Assembly: GCA_038125725.1 (NCBI GenBank)
Contig: JAYPEK010000085.1
Span: forward strand, 1-9,783
From: TMED8 sp038125725
GTDB lineage: Bacteria; Pseudomonadota; Alphaproteobacteria; Rhodospirillales; Casp-alpha2
Direction: 5' to 3'
DNA length: 9,783 bases
Shown: piece after piece, positions 1-6,901 of the stretch
Position numbering within the stretch: position 1 is the first letter of the stretch
Layout of the letters: every line of letters starts with the position of its first letter
Notes under the pieces: generated by a model
Told to the model about the DNA's origin: nothing
The model's database searches: none
The model's input: the letters and a program-made list of their open reading frames with translations, nothing else
Made by a program: the position numbers and the translations under genes

Positions 1-79
1 CGCACCACCCATACTAAAGGGTGTTGCACTTGTGGCGTGAGTCCAAGGAACCCATGGTGCCGCTTGACCTGCCTTTTGC

Positions 80-112
80 ATGGGCCCCCGCCTTCGCGGG
101 AGCGACGGGCGG
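80..112. repeat. REP-like GC-rich hairpin repeat
   Basis: Positions 87-100 form a small perfect hairpin: stem CCCGC/GCGGG with loop CTTC. The core resembles the short 'CCCGCCTTCGCGGGA' intergenic repeat scattered in many alphaproteobacterial genomes, which reads as APAFAGAT when translated by mistake. Only one copy lies in the window, so its dispersed nature is inferred from memory of the motif. Confidence 0.5.
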
Positions 113-339
113 AGCACGCGGGAACATCGAGATTGCTGGAGACGCACGCCACGAAACCCCGTGGCAACTGGGCCATCCCCGGCGCGCTGCGGATGAGAAT
201 TGGGTTCGTTCCTGAGATTTTTTTGGAATTTCAATGGAATCAGAGGGTTCCAACCCGTGAAAAACGGACCCGAAACGAATTTTCCAGTCCGAAAAACGTT
301 GAATTCCGCATCCCGGAAGGGACAATCGAGAGAACTGTC

Positions 340-345
340 GGGAGG
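340..345 (+). promoter_or_regulatory. Ribosome binding site of the SDR gene
   Basis: GGGAGG lies 5 nt before the ATG at 351. It is a strong Shine-Dalgarno match and fixes the start of the dehydrogenase over upstream alternatives. Confidence 0.8.
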
Positions 346-350
346 CGACC

Positions 351-1121
351 ATGCAACGACTGAGCGACAAGACCGCGCTGGTAACCGGCGCCGCGTCCGG
401 GATCGGGCGCGCGGTGGCGGAACGGCTGGCGTCGGAAGGGGCGCGGGTGGCCGTGGCGGATTTCAACCGCGATGCCGGCATCGCGGCCGCCGACGCCATC
501 GGCGATGCCGCATTGTTCGTGGATCTGGATGTGACCTCGGAAGAATCCTGGCAGGCCGCCATGGCGGCTGTCCGGGATGCCTTCGAAGGGCTCGATATCC
601 TGGTCAATTCCGCCGGCATCATCGACCTCAAGTCCATCGAAGACACCAGCCTCGCCGAATGGCGCCGGGTGATGGCGGTGAACCTGGACGGCACCTTCCT
701 CGGCTGCCGTTTCGGCGTGCAGGCCATGAAAGGTTCGGGAGGAGACGGCGGCGGCGGCTCCATCGTCAACATGTCGTCGGTGTCGGGCCTCGTCGGCGGC
801 GCCAACCTGGCGGCCTACAATGCGTCCAAGGGCGGTGTCAGGCTGCTGACCAAGTCGGTGGCGCTGCACTGCGCGCGCAAGGGCTACGGCATCCGCTGCA
901 ATTCCGTGCACCCGAGTTTCGTCGCCACGCCAATGGTCGACGACATCGCCGGCGGCGCGCGCGACCCGGACAAAGCCATGGCGGCAATGGCCTCGCAAAT
1001 CCCATTAGGGCGATTGGGCGAAGCCAGCGAGGTCGCCGGCATGGTCGCCTATCTGGCCTCCGACGAGGCCGCATTCGTCACCGGGTCGGAATTCGTCATC
1101 GACGGCGGCTTGACCGCTTAA
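351..1121 (+). CDS. Short-chain dehydrogenase/reductase (SDR family), substrate unknown
   Basis: A 256-residue classical SDR, the usual length for the family. The Rossmann glycine motif TGAASGIG is at residues 12-19. Asp37 at the end of the second strand (VAVADFN) favours NAD(H) over NADP(H). The NSAG motif is at 86-89, the structural Asn at 111, and the catalytic Ser143, Tyr156 and Lys160 (YNASK) are all present. The C-terminal DGGLTA tail is typical. The stretch LHCARKGYGIRCNSVHPSFVATPM recalls alicyclic-alcohol dehydrogenases such as cyclopentanol or cyclohexanol dehydrogenase, but SDR substrates cannot be read from sequence. The enzyme is predicted to be cytosolic. It stands alone on the plus strand, its stop codon lies 9 bp from the stop of the convergent hemerythrin gene, and nothing ties it functionally to the sulfonate or sarcosine genes. 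Confidence 0.93.
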   Translation: MQRLSDKTALVTGAASGIGRAVAERLASEGARVAVADFNRDAGIAAADAIGDAALFVDLDVTSEESWQAAMAAVRDAFEGLDILVNSAGIIDLKSIEDTSLAEWRRVMAVNLDGTFLGCRFGVQAMKGSGGDGGGGSIVNMSSVSGLVGGANLAAYNASKGGVRLLTKSVALHCARKGYGIRCNSVHPSFVATPMVDDIAGGARDPDKAMAAMASQIPLGRLGEASEVAGMVAYLASDEAAFVTGSEFVIDGGLTA

Positions 1122-1130
1122 GCCGAAGCC

Positions 1131-1586
1131 TCAGGCAGCGCAGCCCATCGGTTCCAGGTTGACGCCGCGGCGTTCCGCCCAGCGCCGGCCGAGCTGTTCC
1201 TGTTGGGCTTCGTCCAGCATCTGGTCGGCGAGCGGGAACAGGACGCCTTCCTCCTTGGCGAAATGAGCGACGCAGATGTCGATCAGTTCCTGCACCAACT
1301 GCTGGGTCTCGAGCGAATCCTTGGTATGGGGAATGGCGTCCAGCAGTTCCTCGATCTGGCGGTGCTCCATCTCCATGCCCTCGATCGGTCCCATTTGTCC
1401 GATATGCTCGCGCAGCGCCGGAAACAGGATCTCTTCTTCCAGTTCGGCGTGGGTCACCACCAGCGATGAAAGGGCGCGGGCCAGGGTCTCGATCTCGCAC
1501 TTGGGGCCAAGCATGGCGGTGCTGATCTCGCCGAAGAGCCCGTAAAACAAGCCGTGTTCGCCGAGCAAAGCGTCGGTAATGCGCAT
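1131..1586 (-). CDS. Hemerythrin HHE cation-binding domain protein
   Basis: A 151-residue, mostly helical cytosolic protein made of one hemerythrin-like four-helix bundle. A full set of candidate di-iron ligands is visible: His11, His46 with Glu50 (HAELE), His75 (MEMEHRQIEELL) and His108 with Glu112 (HFAKE). The two repeated 'H-x3-E...LFP' blocks (46-56 and 108-118) are the hallmark of the HHE family. Such proteins bind O2 or NO, or help with iron and redox stress; the exact role is not decidable here. The ATG at 1586 is chosen because GGGAGG (complement of 1594-1599) lies 7 nt upstream and because homology begins there; the longer in-frame extension reads through the end of soxG. It lies 74 bp after soxG on the same strand, so read-through is possible, but an FNR/FixK-type palindrome in the gap suggests its own promoter. 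Confidence 0.9.
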   Translation of the reverse strand: MRITDALLGEHGLFYGLFGEISTAMLGPKCEIETLARALSSLVVTHAELEEEILFPALREHIGQMGPIEGMEMEHRQIEELLDAIPHTKDSLETQQLVQELIDICVAHFAKEEGVLFPLADQMLDEAQQEQLGRRWAERRGVNLEPMGCAA

Positions 1587-1649
1587 GGGTTCGCCTCCCG
1601 GTTCCGGTTTCCGTCGATCATCGATGGTACCCGCCGAAGCCGGGCCAGC

Positions 1650-1665
1650 CTTGACTGTGGTCAAG
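1650..1665 (-). promoter_or_regulatory. FNR/FixK/NnrR-type operator upstream of the hemerythrin gene
   Basis: CTTGAC-TGTG-GTCAAG is a perfect 6-bp inverted repeat with a 4-bp spacer. Its core TTGAC-N4-GTCAA fits the TTGAY-N4-RTCAA consensus of FNR/FixK/NnrR-type regulators. On the minus strand a -10-like TACCAT (complement of 1624-1629) follows 21 nt after the core, predicting a start near 1617. That would centre the palindrome at about -40.5, matching class II FNR-dependent activation. It overlaps the soxG stop codon at 1661-1663. The sequence match is direct; regulation is inferred. Confidence 0.5.
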
Positions 1666-2251
1666 TCTCGATCAGGAAACCGTACTCCGCCGCCGCTTCG
1701 CGCATCCAGTCCAGCAGATCGACGCCATAGGAGCGCGTCACCGAGACGTGGACTTCGTCCGCCGCGATGCAGTCCAGCAGCACGCTCAAATGCCCGAGCA
1801 GGCTCTGTGCGCAATGGCCCGGCGTGAAGATGGATGCGTCGAGATCGAGCGGGCAGCCCTTGGCCAGCACGTCGCGCGCCTTGGGGCCGCGCAGCTTGAG
1901 CGTGGTGCGGCCGTGCGTCACCTCGTTGAAGGCGCCGTCCGGCGCGGCGGCGGCGAGCTTTCGCTCCCACTCACCGAAGGGCTGGGGCGCGGTCTTCAAC
2001 AGCCACTGGTCCGGGCCGAGCCAGCAGAGCCGCGTCTCGCCGGCGATGGCGACGCTGCCGGCATCCAGCGGCAGCGCCAGGCCGGTGACGGCCTGGATGG
2101 CGTCCGATAGCGCCGGGTCGCCGGCGATGTGCACCAGGGTGCGGTTCCGCACCTCGGAAATGGCGACGCCGGCGTCGCCGTCGAACTCGGCACCGAAGCG
2201 GCCGGGAGTGAGTTGCTCGGCGATCGTCGAGCGGGCTTGAGCCTCAACCAT
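1661..2251 (-). CDS. soxG: Sarcosine oxidase gamma subunit family protein
   Basis: A 196-residue protein of the SoxG family, normal length (about 200). In heterotetrameric sarcosine oxidase the gamma subunit has a fold related to the folate-binding aminomethyltransferase domain of the alpha subunit and helps hold the complex together. Recognisable blocks are CWLGPDQWLLKT (residues 76-87), VTHGRTTLKLRGPKARDVLAKGCPLDL (111-137) and VTRSYGVDLLDWM (171-183). The ATG at 2251 overlaps the soxA stop by 8 nt (2244-2251), and AAGGAG (complement of 2261-2266) lies 9 nt before it, so translation is coupled to soxA. It is the last gene of the soxBDAG order, and I see no terminator hairpin after it. Confidence 0.92.
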   Translation of the reverse strand: MVEAQARSTIAEQLTPGRFGAEFDGDAGVAISEVRNRTLVHIAGDPALSDAIQAVTGLALPLDAGSVAIAGETRLCWLGPDQWLLKTAPQPFGEWERKLAAAAPDGAFNEVTHGRTTLKLRGPKARDVLAKGCPLDLDASIFTPGHCAQSLLGHLSVLLDCIAADEVHVSVTRSYGVDLLDWMREAAAEYGFLIET

Positions 2252-5240
2252 GGAGCCGCTCTCCTTCCGGGTCGATGAAGATGGGGTTGGCGAGGGTGAC
2301 CTCGACGGTCTCGCGGGTCAGCGGCGAATGGGCATAGAGCCGCTCACCGATCCGGTTACGGCCGTTCTCCACCAGCGCCAGCGCGATGGGATGGCCAAGG
2401 TTGGGGCTGGTGCAGCGTGACGTGACCTCGCCCTCGGACGGCATCGGCATGGCGGCGGCGGGATCGGCGACGATCTGCGCGCCGCGCGGGACGGAAGTGC
2501 GCTTGTCCACCGGCACCAGCCCGACCAGTTGCCGGCGGTTGGGTTCCTTGAAGGCCTCGCGCCCAGCCATCACCTGGCCGATGAAGGGCTTGGCGCCGGA
2601 CATCATCCGACCGAACCCCAGGTCGTCGGCGGTGGCGCGGCCGTTCAACTCGCCGCCGACCACGTGGCCCTTCTCGATGCGCAGAATGCCCATCGCCTCG
2701 GTGCCGTAGGGGATGACGTCGAGGTCCTGGCCTGCGTCCAGGAGCGCCTGCCAGACCTCGTGGCCGAAGTCGGCGGGCACGTTGATCTCGTAGGCCAACT
2801 CGCCCGAAAACGAGATGCGGAAGAGGCGCATGGGCGCGCCGGCGATTTTGCCTTCGCGGTAGGCCATGAACGGCGTCGCTTCGTTTGAGACATCGACATC
2901 GGAGCAGACGCGCTCCAGAAGTTTCCGGCTATCGGGGCCGGCGACGGCGATGCCGGCCCAGTCGTCGGTGACGGAAATCATCTTCACGTCGAGCTCCGGC
3001 CACTGCACCTGGGAAAGATACTCCAGGTGGTTCATCACCGGGCCGGCGTTGCCTGTCGTGGTGGTGATCAGGTAGCGGTTCTCCGAGAAGCGCGTCACGG
3101 TGCCGTCGTCGAAGGCGAGGCCGTCATCGCGGAGCATCACCCCGTAGCGGCACTTGCCGACAGGAAGCTTGGCGAAGCCGTTGATGTAGACGCGATTGAG
3201 GAACTCCGCCGCGTCCCGGCCCTGCAGGTCGATCTTGCCGAGCGTCGAGACATCGACGATGCCGACCTTCTCGCGCACATGCTTGGCCTCGCGCCAGATG
3301 GCCGGCCACATGGCTTCGCCATCGCGTGGATAATACTCGGCCCGGAGCCAATAGCCCGCCGGCGCGAAGCCCGCCGCCCGGCCCATGTGCCAGGCGTGCA
3401 TGGGGGTCCTGCGCGTCGGTGAGATGTGCGCGTGGGCGTCGGTGCCGGCGACGGCGCCGAGCGTGATCGGCGAGAATGGCTGGCGGAAGGTGGTGGTGCC
3501 GACGGCGGGGATCTCGACGCCGCGATGCGCCGCCATCAGCGCGAGGCCGTTGACGTTCGACGTGCGGCCCTGGTCGGTGCCCATGCCGAGCATCGTGTAG
3601 CGCTTCAGGTGCTCGACGGAGATGTAGTTCTCCCGGTGCGCCAGCGCCACGTCCTCGGCGGTGACGTCGTTCTGCAGGTCGACGAAGCGCTTGCCATGGT
3701 GACCGTGCGCGAATGGCGCGGCCCAGAGGGCTTTGGGACGCATCGTCGGCTCATCCGCGCAGGCCGGCGTTGCCGGCGCGCTGGCGGTGAAGCCCGCCGC
3801 AGTGGCGGCCTCGGCCCCGGCCTGGAAGCCTTCCGCCAGGCAGTCCGCAAGGGCGAAGCTGCCCTTCGCCGCGCCGGCGGAACGCTCGCGCTGGAACGAT
3901 TGGTTCGGCACGAAGGCGGTCAGGTCCTCGTCGTAGCGGAGCTTGCCGCGCGACTGCGAGAACAGGTGCACGCTCGGCGTCCAGCCGCCGGAGACGGCGA
4001 CCAGATCGCAGACGATCTCATGGACGTTGCCGGCGATCTCGCCCGCTGTGTTCAGGGGGGCGACGCTGACGGCGTGAACGGCCTTGGCGCCCTGCGCCGC
4101 GACCACCGCGTGGCCAGCCAGGATGCCGATGCCGGCTTCCCTGGCGATGGCGGCTTCCGTCTCGGGGACGGTGTCGCGCGCATCGACGATGGCCTGTACT
4201 TGGATGCCGGTCCGAGCCATGTCGCGGGCGGCCCCGTAGGCGGAGCCGTTGTTAGTGAAGACGACGGCGCGTTCGCCGGCACGCACGCCGAAGCGGTTGG
4301 CGTAGGCCTGCACGGCGGAGGCCAGCATGATGCCGGGCCGGTCGTTGTCGGCAAAGACCAGCGGGCGTTCCAGGCTGCCGGTGGCGAGCACCACTTCCTT
4401 GGCGCGCACCTGCCAGAGCCGCTGGCGCGGCTGGTGTTGGGCCGGGGCGGGCAGATGATCGGCGACACGTTCGGTCAGAATGATCATGTTGTGGTCGTAG
4501 TAGCCGGACACCATGGTGCGGGTGAGCAGGGTGACGTTCGGGAGGCCGCTCAGTTCCGCCACCGTGGCGGCGATCCAGTCGGTGGCGGGCTGGCCGGCGA
4601 TCTCGTCGGAGCGGCCGAGCGCCATGCCGCCGAATTCGGGGCCATCGTCGGCGATGATGACCCGTGCGCCCGACCGGGTGGCGGCCAGTGCGGCAGCCAG
4701 GCCCGTCGGCCCGCCGCCGGCGACCAGCACGTCGCAGTGCTGATAGCGGTGCGCGTAAGTGTCGGGATCGGGCTCGGCTGGCGAGCGGCCCATGCCGGCG
4801 GCGTTACGGATGACGCGTTCGTAGGTCATCCACAGCTTCGCCGGCCACATGAAGGTCTTGTAGTAGAAGCCCGACGGAATGAGCTTCTGGAAGACGTTGT
4901 TGATGGCCCTGACATCGAAGTTGACGCTGGGCCAACAGTTCTGGCTGGCGGCGGTGAGCCCGTCGAACAGCTCGATGCGGGTGGACTGCATGTTGGGTTC
5001 GGTGCGGGCGCCGGTACCGAGTTGCACCAGCGCGTTGGGCTCCTCGATGCCGGCGGAGACGATGCCGCGCGGGCGGTGGTACTTGAAGCTGCGTCCGACC
5101 AGGCGAACGCCGTTCGCCAGCAGCGCAGACGCCAGTGTGTCGCCGTCGAAGCCCTGGTAGGCCTTGCCGTCGTAGGTGAAGCTGACGGGCTTGGCGCGGT
5201 CGATGCGCCCGCCGGTGGCATTGCGGTAAGGCTGGGTCAT
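2244..5240 (-). CDS. soxA: Sarcosine oxidase alpha subunit family protein (heterotetrameric type)
   Basis: A 998-residue alpha subunit, full length for the family. Order of parts: an N-terminal ferredoxin-like domain without cluster cysteines (about 16-103; SFKYHRPRGI at 51-60); a FAD/NAD-type two-dinucleotide-binding region with GGGPTG at 175-180, ATGSLERPLVF at 286-296 and SGGWTPSVHLFSQS at 417-430; a conserved linker (GKRFVDLQNDVTAEDVALA, 516-534, and YTMLGMGTDQGRTSNVNGLAL, 548-568); and a C-terminal GCV_T-like tetrahydrofolate-binding domain (about 610-990; FSGELAYEINVP at 811-822). In known enzymes this subunit binds NAD+, and its C-terminal domain receives the iminium methyl carbon to form 5,10-methylene-tetrahydrofolate. 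The stretch ELNGRATADDLGF (864-876) differs from the 'TDGTVTP' motif I recall in classical SoxA. The ATG forms a 4-nt ATGA overlap with the soxD stop, with GGAG (complement of 5248-5251) 7 nt upstream. N-methylglutamate dehydrogenase subunit C is a close homologue and cannot be excluded. Confidence 0.95.
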   Translation of the reverse strand: MTQPYRNATGGRIDRAKPVSFTYDGKAYQGFDGDTLASALLANGVRLVGRSFKYHRPRGIVSAGIEEPNALVQLGTGARTEPNMQSTRIELFDGLTAASQNCWPSVNFDVRAINNVFQKLIPSGFYYKTFMWPAKLWMTYERVIRNAAGMGRSPAEPDPDTYAHRYQHCDVLVAGGGPTGLAAALAATRSGARVIIADDGPEFGGMALGRSDEIAGQPATDWIAATVAELSGLPNVTLLTRTMVSGYYDHNMIILTERVADHLPAPAQHQPRQRLWQVRAKEVVLATGSLERPLVFADNDRPGIMLASAVQAYANRFGVRAGERAVVFTNNGSAYGAARDMARTGIQVQAIVDARDTVPETEAAIAREAGIGILAGHAVVAAQGAKAVHAVSVAPLNTAGEIAGNVHEIVCDLVAVSGGWTPSVHLFSQSRGKLRYDEDLTAFVPNQSFQRERSAGAAKGSFALADCLAEGFQAGAEAATAAGFTASAPATPACADEPTMRPKALWAAPFAHGHHGKRFVDLQNDVTAEDVALAHRENYISVEHLKRYTMLGMGTDQGRTSNVNGLALMAAHRGVEIPAVGTTTFRQPFSPITLGAVAGTDAHAHISPTRRTPMHAWHMGRAAGFAPAGYWLRAEYYPRDGEAMWPAIWREAKHVREKVGIVDVSTLGKIDLQGRDAAEFLNRVYINGFAKLPVGKCRYGVMLRDDGLAFDDGTVTRFSENRYLITTTTGNAGPVMNHLEYLSQVQWPELDVKMISVTDDWAGIAVAGPDSRKLLERVCSDVDVSNEATPFMAYREGKIAGAPMRLFRISFSGELAYEINVPADFGHEVWQALLDAGQDLDVIPYGTEAMGILRIEKGHVVGGELNGRATADDLGFGRMMSGAKPFIGQVMAGREAFKEPNRRQLVGLVPVDKRTSVPRGAQIVADPAAAMPMPSEGEVTSRCTSPNLGHPIALALVENGRNRIGERLYAHSPLTRETVEVTLANPIFIDPEGERLHG

Positions 5241-5515
5241 TCGGCCGCTCCGTCGAAATCGTCGCGCGGCGCGCCGGTGGCGCTTATCTCATGTGTCAGC
5301 GTGTCGCGCCTGACCTTGACGAACTTGCCGCAGCCGGCGCCGTGGCGCCAAAGCTCGTCCTGTTCACCACGGCGCGGATCGCGCTGGTAGACGTAGTCGA
5401 AATGGGCGGTGGGATCGGTCACGTCCATGGCTGGGCGCTCAAGCGTGGCGTCGGTCTCGTAGGAGAATTCCGATTGGGCGCGGGGGCCGCACCAGGGACA
5501 GGTGATCAAAAGCAT
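5237..5515 (-). CDS. soxD: Sarcosine oxidase delta subunit family protein
   Basis: A 92-residue zinc-binding small subunit, close to the usual 90-100. It opens with MLLITCPWCGPR, as SoxD proteins do. The four expected zinc ligands are present: Cys6 and Cys9 in CPWCG, and His58 and Cys62 in RHGAGCGKF. The conserved YVYQRDPRRGEQDELWRH block is at 41-58. The subunit has a structural role in the heterotetramer. The ATG at 5515 is chosen over a start 13 codons upstream because homology begins at MLL and GAGGAG (complement of 5525-5530) lies 9 nt before it, overlapping the soxB stop at 5529-5531. Its TGA overlaps the soxA ATG. Confidence 0.95.
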   Translation of the reverse strand: MLLITCPWCGPRAQSEFSYETDATLERPAMDVTDPTAHFDYVYQRDPRRGEQDELWRHGAGCGKFVKVRRDTLTHEISATGAPRDDFDGAAE

Positions 5516-5524
5516 CTCGGTACT

Positions 5525-5530
5525 CTCCTC
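5525..5530 (-). promoter_or_regulatory. Ribosome binding site of soxD overlapping the soxB stop
   Basis: GAGGAG on the minus strand lies 9 nt before the soxD ATG and shares two bases with the soxB stop codon (5529-5531). It decides the soxD start and makes coupled translation of soxB and soxD likely. Confidence 0.7.
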
Positions 5531-6785
5531 AGTGCGCCTTCGGGTTGGCGCCAATGCCGCCTTCGTCGATCAGGTGGCCGGTCTCGAAGCGTTTCAGGCT
5601 GAACATGGCGTTCAGTTCGTGCGGCTCGTCGTTGGCGATGGTGTGGGCATAGACCCAGCCCGAGCCCGGCGTCGCCTTGAAGCCGCCGTAACACCAGCCG
5701 CCGTTGATGTAGAAGCCCTGGATGTCGGTCTTGGTGATGATCGGGCTGCCGTCCATGGACATGTCCATGACGCCGCCCCAGGTGCGCATCAGCCGAAGCC
5801 GCCCGAACGATGGGAACAGCGAGATCGCCGCCTGCACGACGGCCTCGATGCGCGGGAAATTGCCGCGCTGGGCGTAGGTTGGATAGAAGTCGAGATCGCC
5901 GCCGAATACCATCTCGCCCTTGTCGGATTGCGAGATGTAGAAATGCACGGCGCCCGAGGTGACGACGGTATCGAGGCAGGGCTTCACCGGCTCCGACACC
6001 ATGGCCTGCAGGATGTGTGTTTCCAGCGGCATGCGCATGCCGGCCATGGCGCAAAGATGCCCGGTGTGGCCGGCGACGGCGGTGGCGACCTTGTTTGCCT
6101 TGATCGCACCGCGCGTGGTCTGCACGCCGACGACGCGGCCGCCCTCCACGTCGATGCCGGTGACCTCGCAGTTCTGAATGATGTCGACGCCGCGCGCGTC
6201 GGCACCCCGCGCCAGGCCCCAGGCGACGGCGTCGTGGCGCGCGGTGCCGCCGCGCGGCTGCAAGAGCCCGCCCTTGACCGGGTAGCGTGCGGTCTTGGAC
6301 ATATTCAACAGCGGCACGAAGGCGCGAATCTGGTCGCGGTTTAGGAACTCCGCATCGATGCCGTTGACGCGCATGTAGTTGCCGCGCCGCTGGAAGGCAT
6401 CGACGCTGGCATCCGTGTGGGCCAGGTTGAGAACGCCGCGCTGCGAATGCATGACGTTGTAGTTGAGGTCCTGGCTCAGCCCTTCCCAAAGCTGCACCGA
6501 TTTCTCATAAAACAGCGTGTTGCCCTTCTGGCCGTAGTTGGAGCGCACGATGGTGGTGTTGCGTCCGGTGTTGCCGCCGCCGAGCCAGCCTTTTTCCAGC
6601 ACCGCCACGTTGGTGATGCCGTGGTTCTTGGCCAGATAATAGGCGGTGGCCAACCCGTGCCCGCCGCCGCCGATGATGATGACGTCGTAATGCGGTTTCG
6701 GGTCCGGACTGCGCCAGGCCTGCGGCCAGTTCTTGTGGCCGGTGAGCGCATTGCGCGCGAGGGAGAAGATCGAGTATCGGGTCAT
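5529..6785 (-). CDS. soxB: Sarcosine oxidase beta subunit family protein (FAD/FMN catalytic subunit)
   Basis: A 418-residue flavoprotein, full length for the beta subunit of heterotetrameric sarcosine oxidase. This subunit carries non-covalent FAD at the active site and covalent FMN, and oxidises the N-methyl amine. It starts with the family-typical RYSIFSLARNALTGHKNW, followed by the dinucleotide fold DVIIIGGGGHGLATAYYLAK (34-53) and GWLGGGNTGRNTTIVRSNY (66-84). His184 in GGTARHDAVAWG matches the position of the family's covalent FMN histidine. The C-terminal GGWCYGGFKATPGSGW (362-377) is typical. The start at 6785 is chosen by homology; an in-frame extension to 6893 would run through the shared regulatory region and shows no family similarity. 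The Shine-Dalgarno is weak. It is the first gene of soxBDAG, divergent from the LysR gene. The amine substrate is not certain. Confidence 0.95.
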   Translation of the reverse strand: MTRYSIFSLARNALTGHKNWPQAWRSPDPKPHYDVIIIGGGGHGLATAYYLAKNHGITNVAVLEKGWLGGGNTGRNTTIVRSNYGQKGNTLFYEKSVQLWEGLSQDLNYNVMHSQRGVLNLAHTDASVDAFQRRGNYMRVNGIDAEFLNRDQIRAFVPLLNMSKTARYPVKGGLLQPRGGTARHDAVAWGLARGADARGVDIIQNCEVTGIDVEGGRVVGVQTTRGAIKANKVATAVAGHTGHLCAMAGMRMPLETHILQAMVSEPVKPCLDTVVTSGAVHFYISQSDKGEMVFGGDLDFYPTYAQRGNFPRIEAVVQAAISLFPSFGRLRLMRTWGGVMDMSMDGSPIITKTDIQGFYINGGWCYGGFKATPGSGWVYAHTIANDEPHELNAMFSLKRFETGHLIDEGGIGANPKAH

Positions 6786-6822
6786 GAGCGTATCCGTCAG
6801 CGAGCCAGGATCGGCTTTCATG

Positions 6823-6848
6823 CGGCCAAGGTAGGCGGCCAAGATAGG
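6823..6848. repeat. 13-bp tandem direct repeat upstream of soxB
   Basis: CGGCCAAGGTAGG (6823-6835) is followed at once by CGGCCAAGATAGG (6836-6848), a tandem duplication with one mismatch. A partial GCCAAG recurs at 6856-6861. It starts 38 bp before the soxB ATG within the shared intergenic region. The unit length is not a multiple of three, which argues against a coding repeat. It could be a regulator or promoter element: on the minus strand each copy includes a weak -10-like hexamer (TACCTT, TATCTT). Confidence 0.6.
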
Positions 6849-6882
6849 CGGAGATGCCAAGCCTGTCTTGTCATCGGAAAAT

Positions 6883-6899
6883 CTTATAGTCAAAATAAG
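6883..6899 (+). promoter_or_regulatory. Putative LysR box in the divergent intergenic region
   Basis: CTTAT-AGTCAAA-ATAAG is a perfect dyad with 5-bp arms, and it contains the T-N11-A signature of LysR-type regulator sites (T6885, A6897). It is an AT-rich island just before the LysR start at 6902, a typical place for an autorepression site that also activates a divergent target. The dyad centre (6891) is 106 bp from the soxB ATG. TATAGT at 6885-6890 inside it is also a plausible -10 for the regulator gene. Confidence 0.5.
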
Positions 6900-6901
6900 T
6901 A

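Larger units (their letters stand above)
1..350. other. Intergenic region without a credible gene
   Basis: No reading frame here looks like a protein gene. The short frames that cross it run through a hairpin repeat and change character midway. The left part (about 1-190) is GC-rich and contains the repeat at 80-112. The right part (about 195-310) is clearly AT-richer, with a run of seven T at 218-224, a GGGTT-CC-AACCC dyad at 245-256 and two copies of GAAAAACG at 259-266 and 291-298. That AT-rich part is the likely promoter and operator region for the dehydrogenase gene starting at 351. I could not place convincing -35 and -10 elements. Confidence 0.6.

Noticed and set aside
21..363. Small plus-strand frames in the left intergenic region
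   Set aside because: They translate the hairpin repeat (APAFAGAT-like), a common false-gene signature, and the two overlapping frames disagree.
200..1162. A 320-codon plus-strand frame across the SDR gene
   Set aside because: Arg/Gly-rich translation with no family similarity; the overlapping frame at 351-1121 has all SDR motifs and a strong ribosome binding site.
3426..5390. A 654-codon plus-strand open frame
   Set aside because: It is antisense to soxA, rich in Gly, Ala, Arg and Val, with no recognisable domain. Long antisense frames are expected opposite a GC-rich gene.
5516..5554. Longer soxD start 13 codons upstream
   Set aside because: The added residues lie inside the end of soxB and lack family similarity; the ATG at 5515 has a clear GAGGAG site.
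6836..6862. Possible sigma-54 promoter for soxB (TGGCA on the minus strand)
   Set aside because: The -12 TTGC element is missing at the required spacing.
6786..6893. N-terminal extension of soxB by 36 codons
   Set aside because: SoxB family similarity starts at MTRYSIFS. The extension crosses the tandem repeat and the LysR box, which fit regulatory DNA better.
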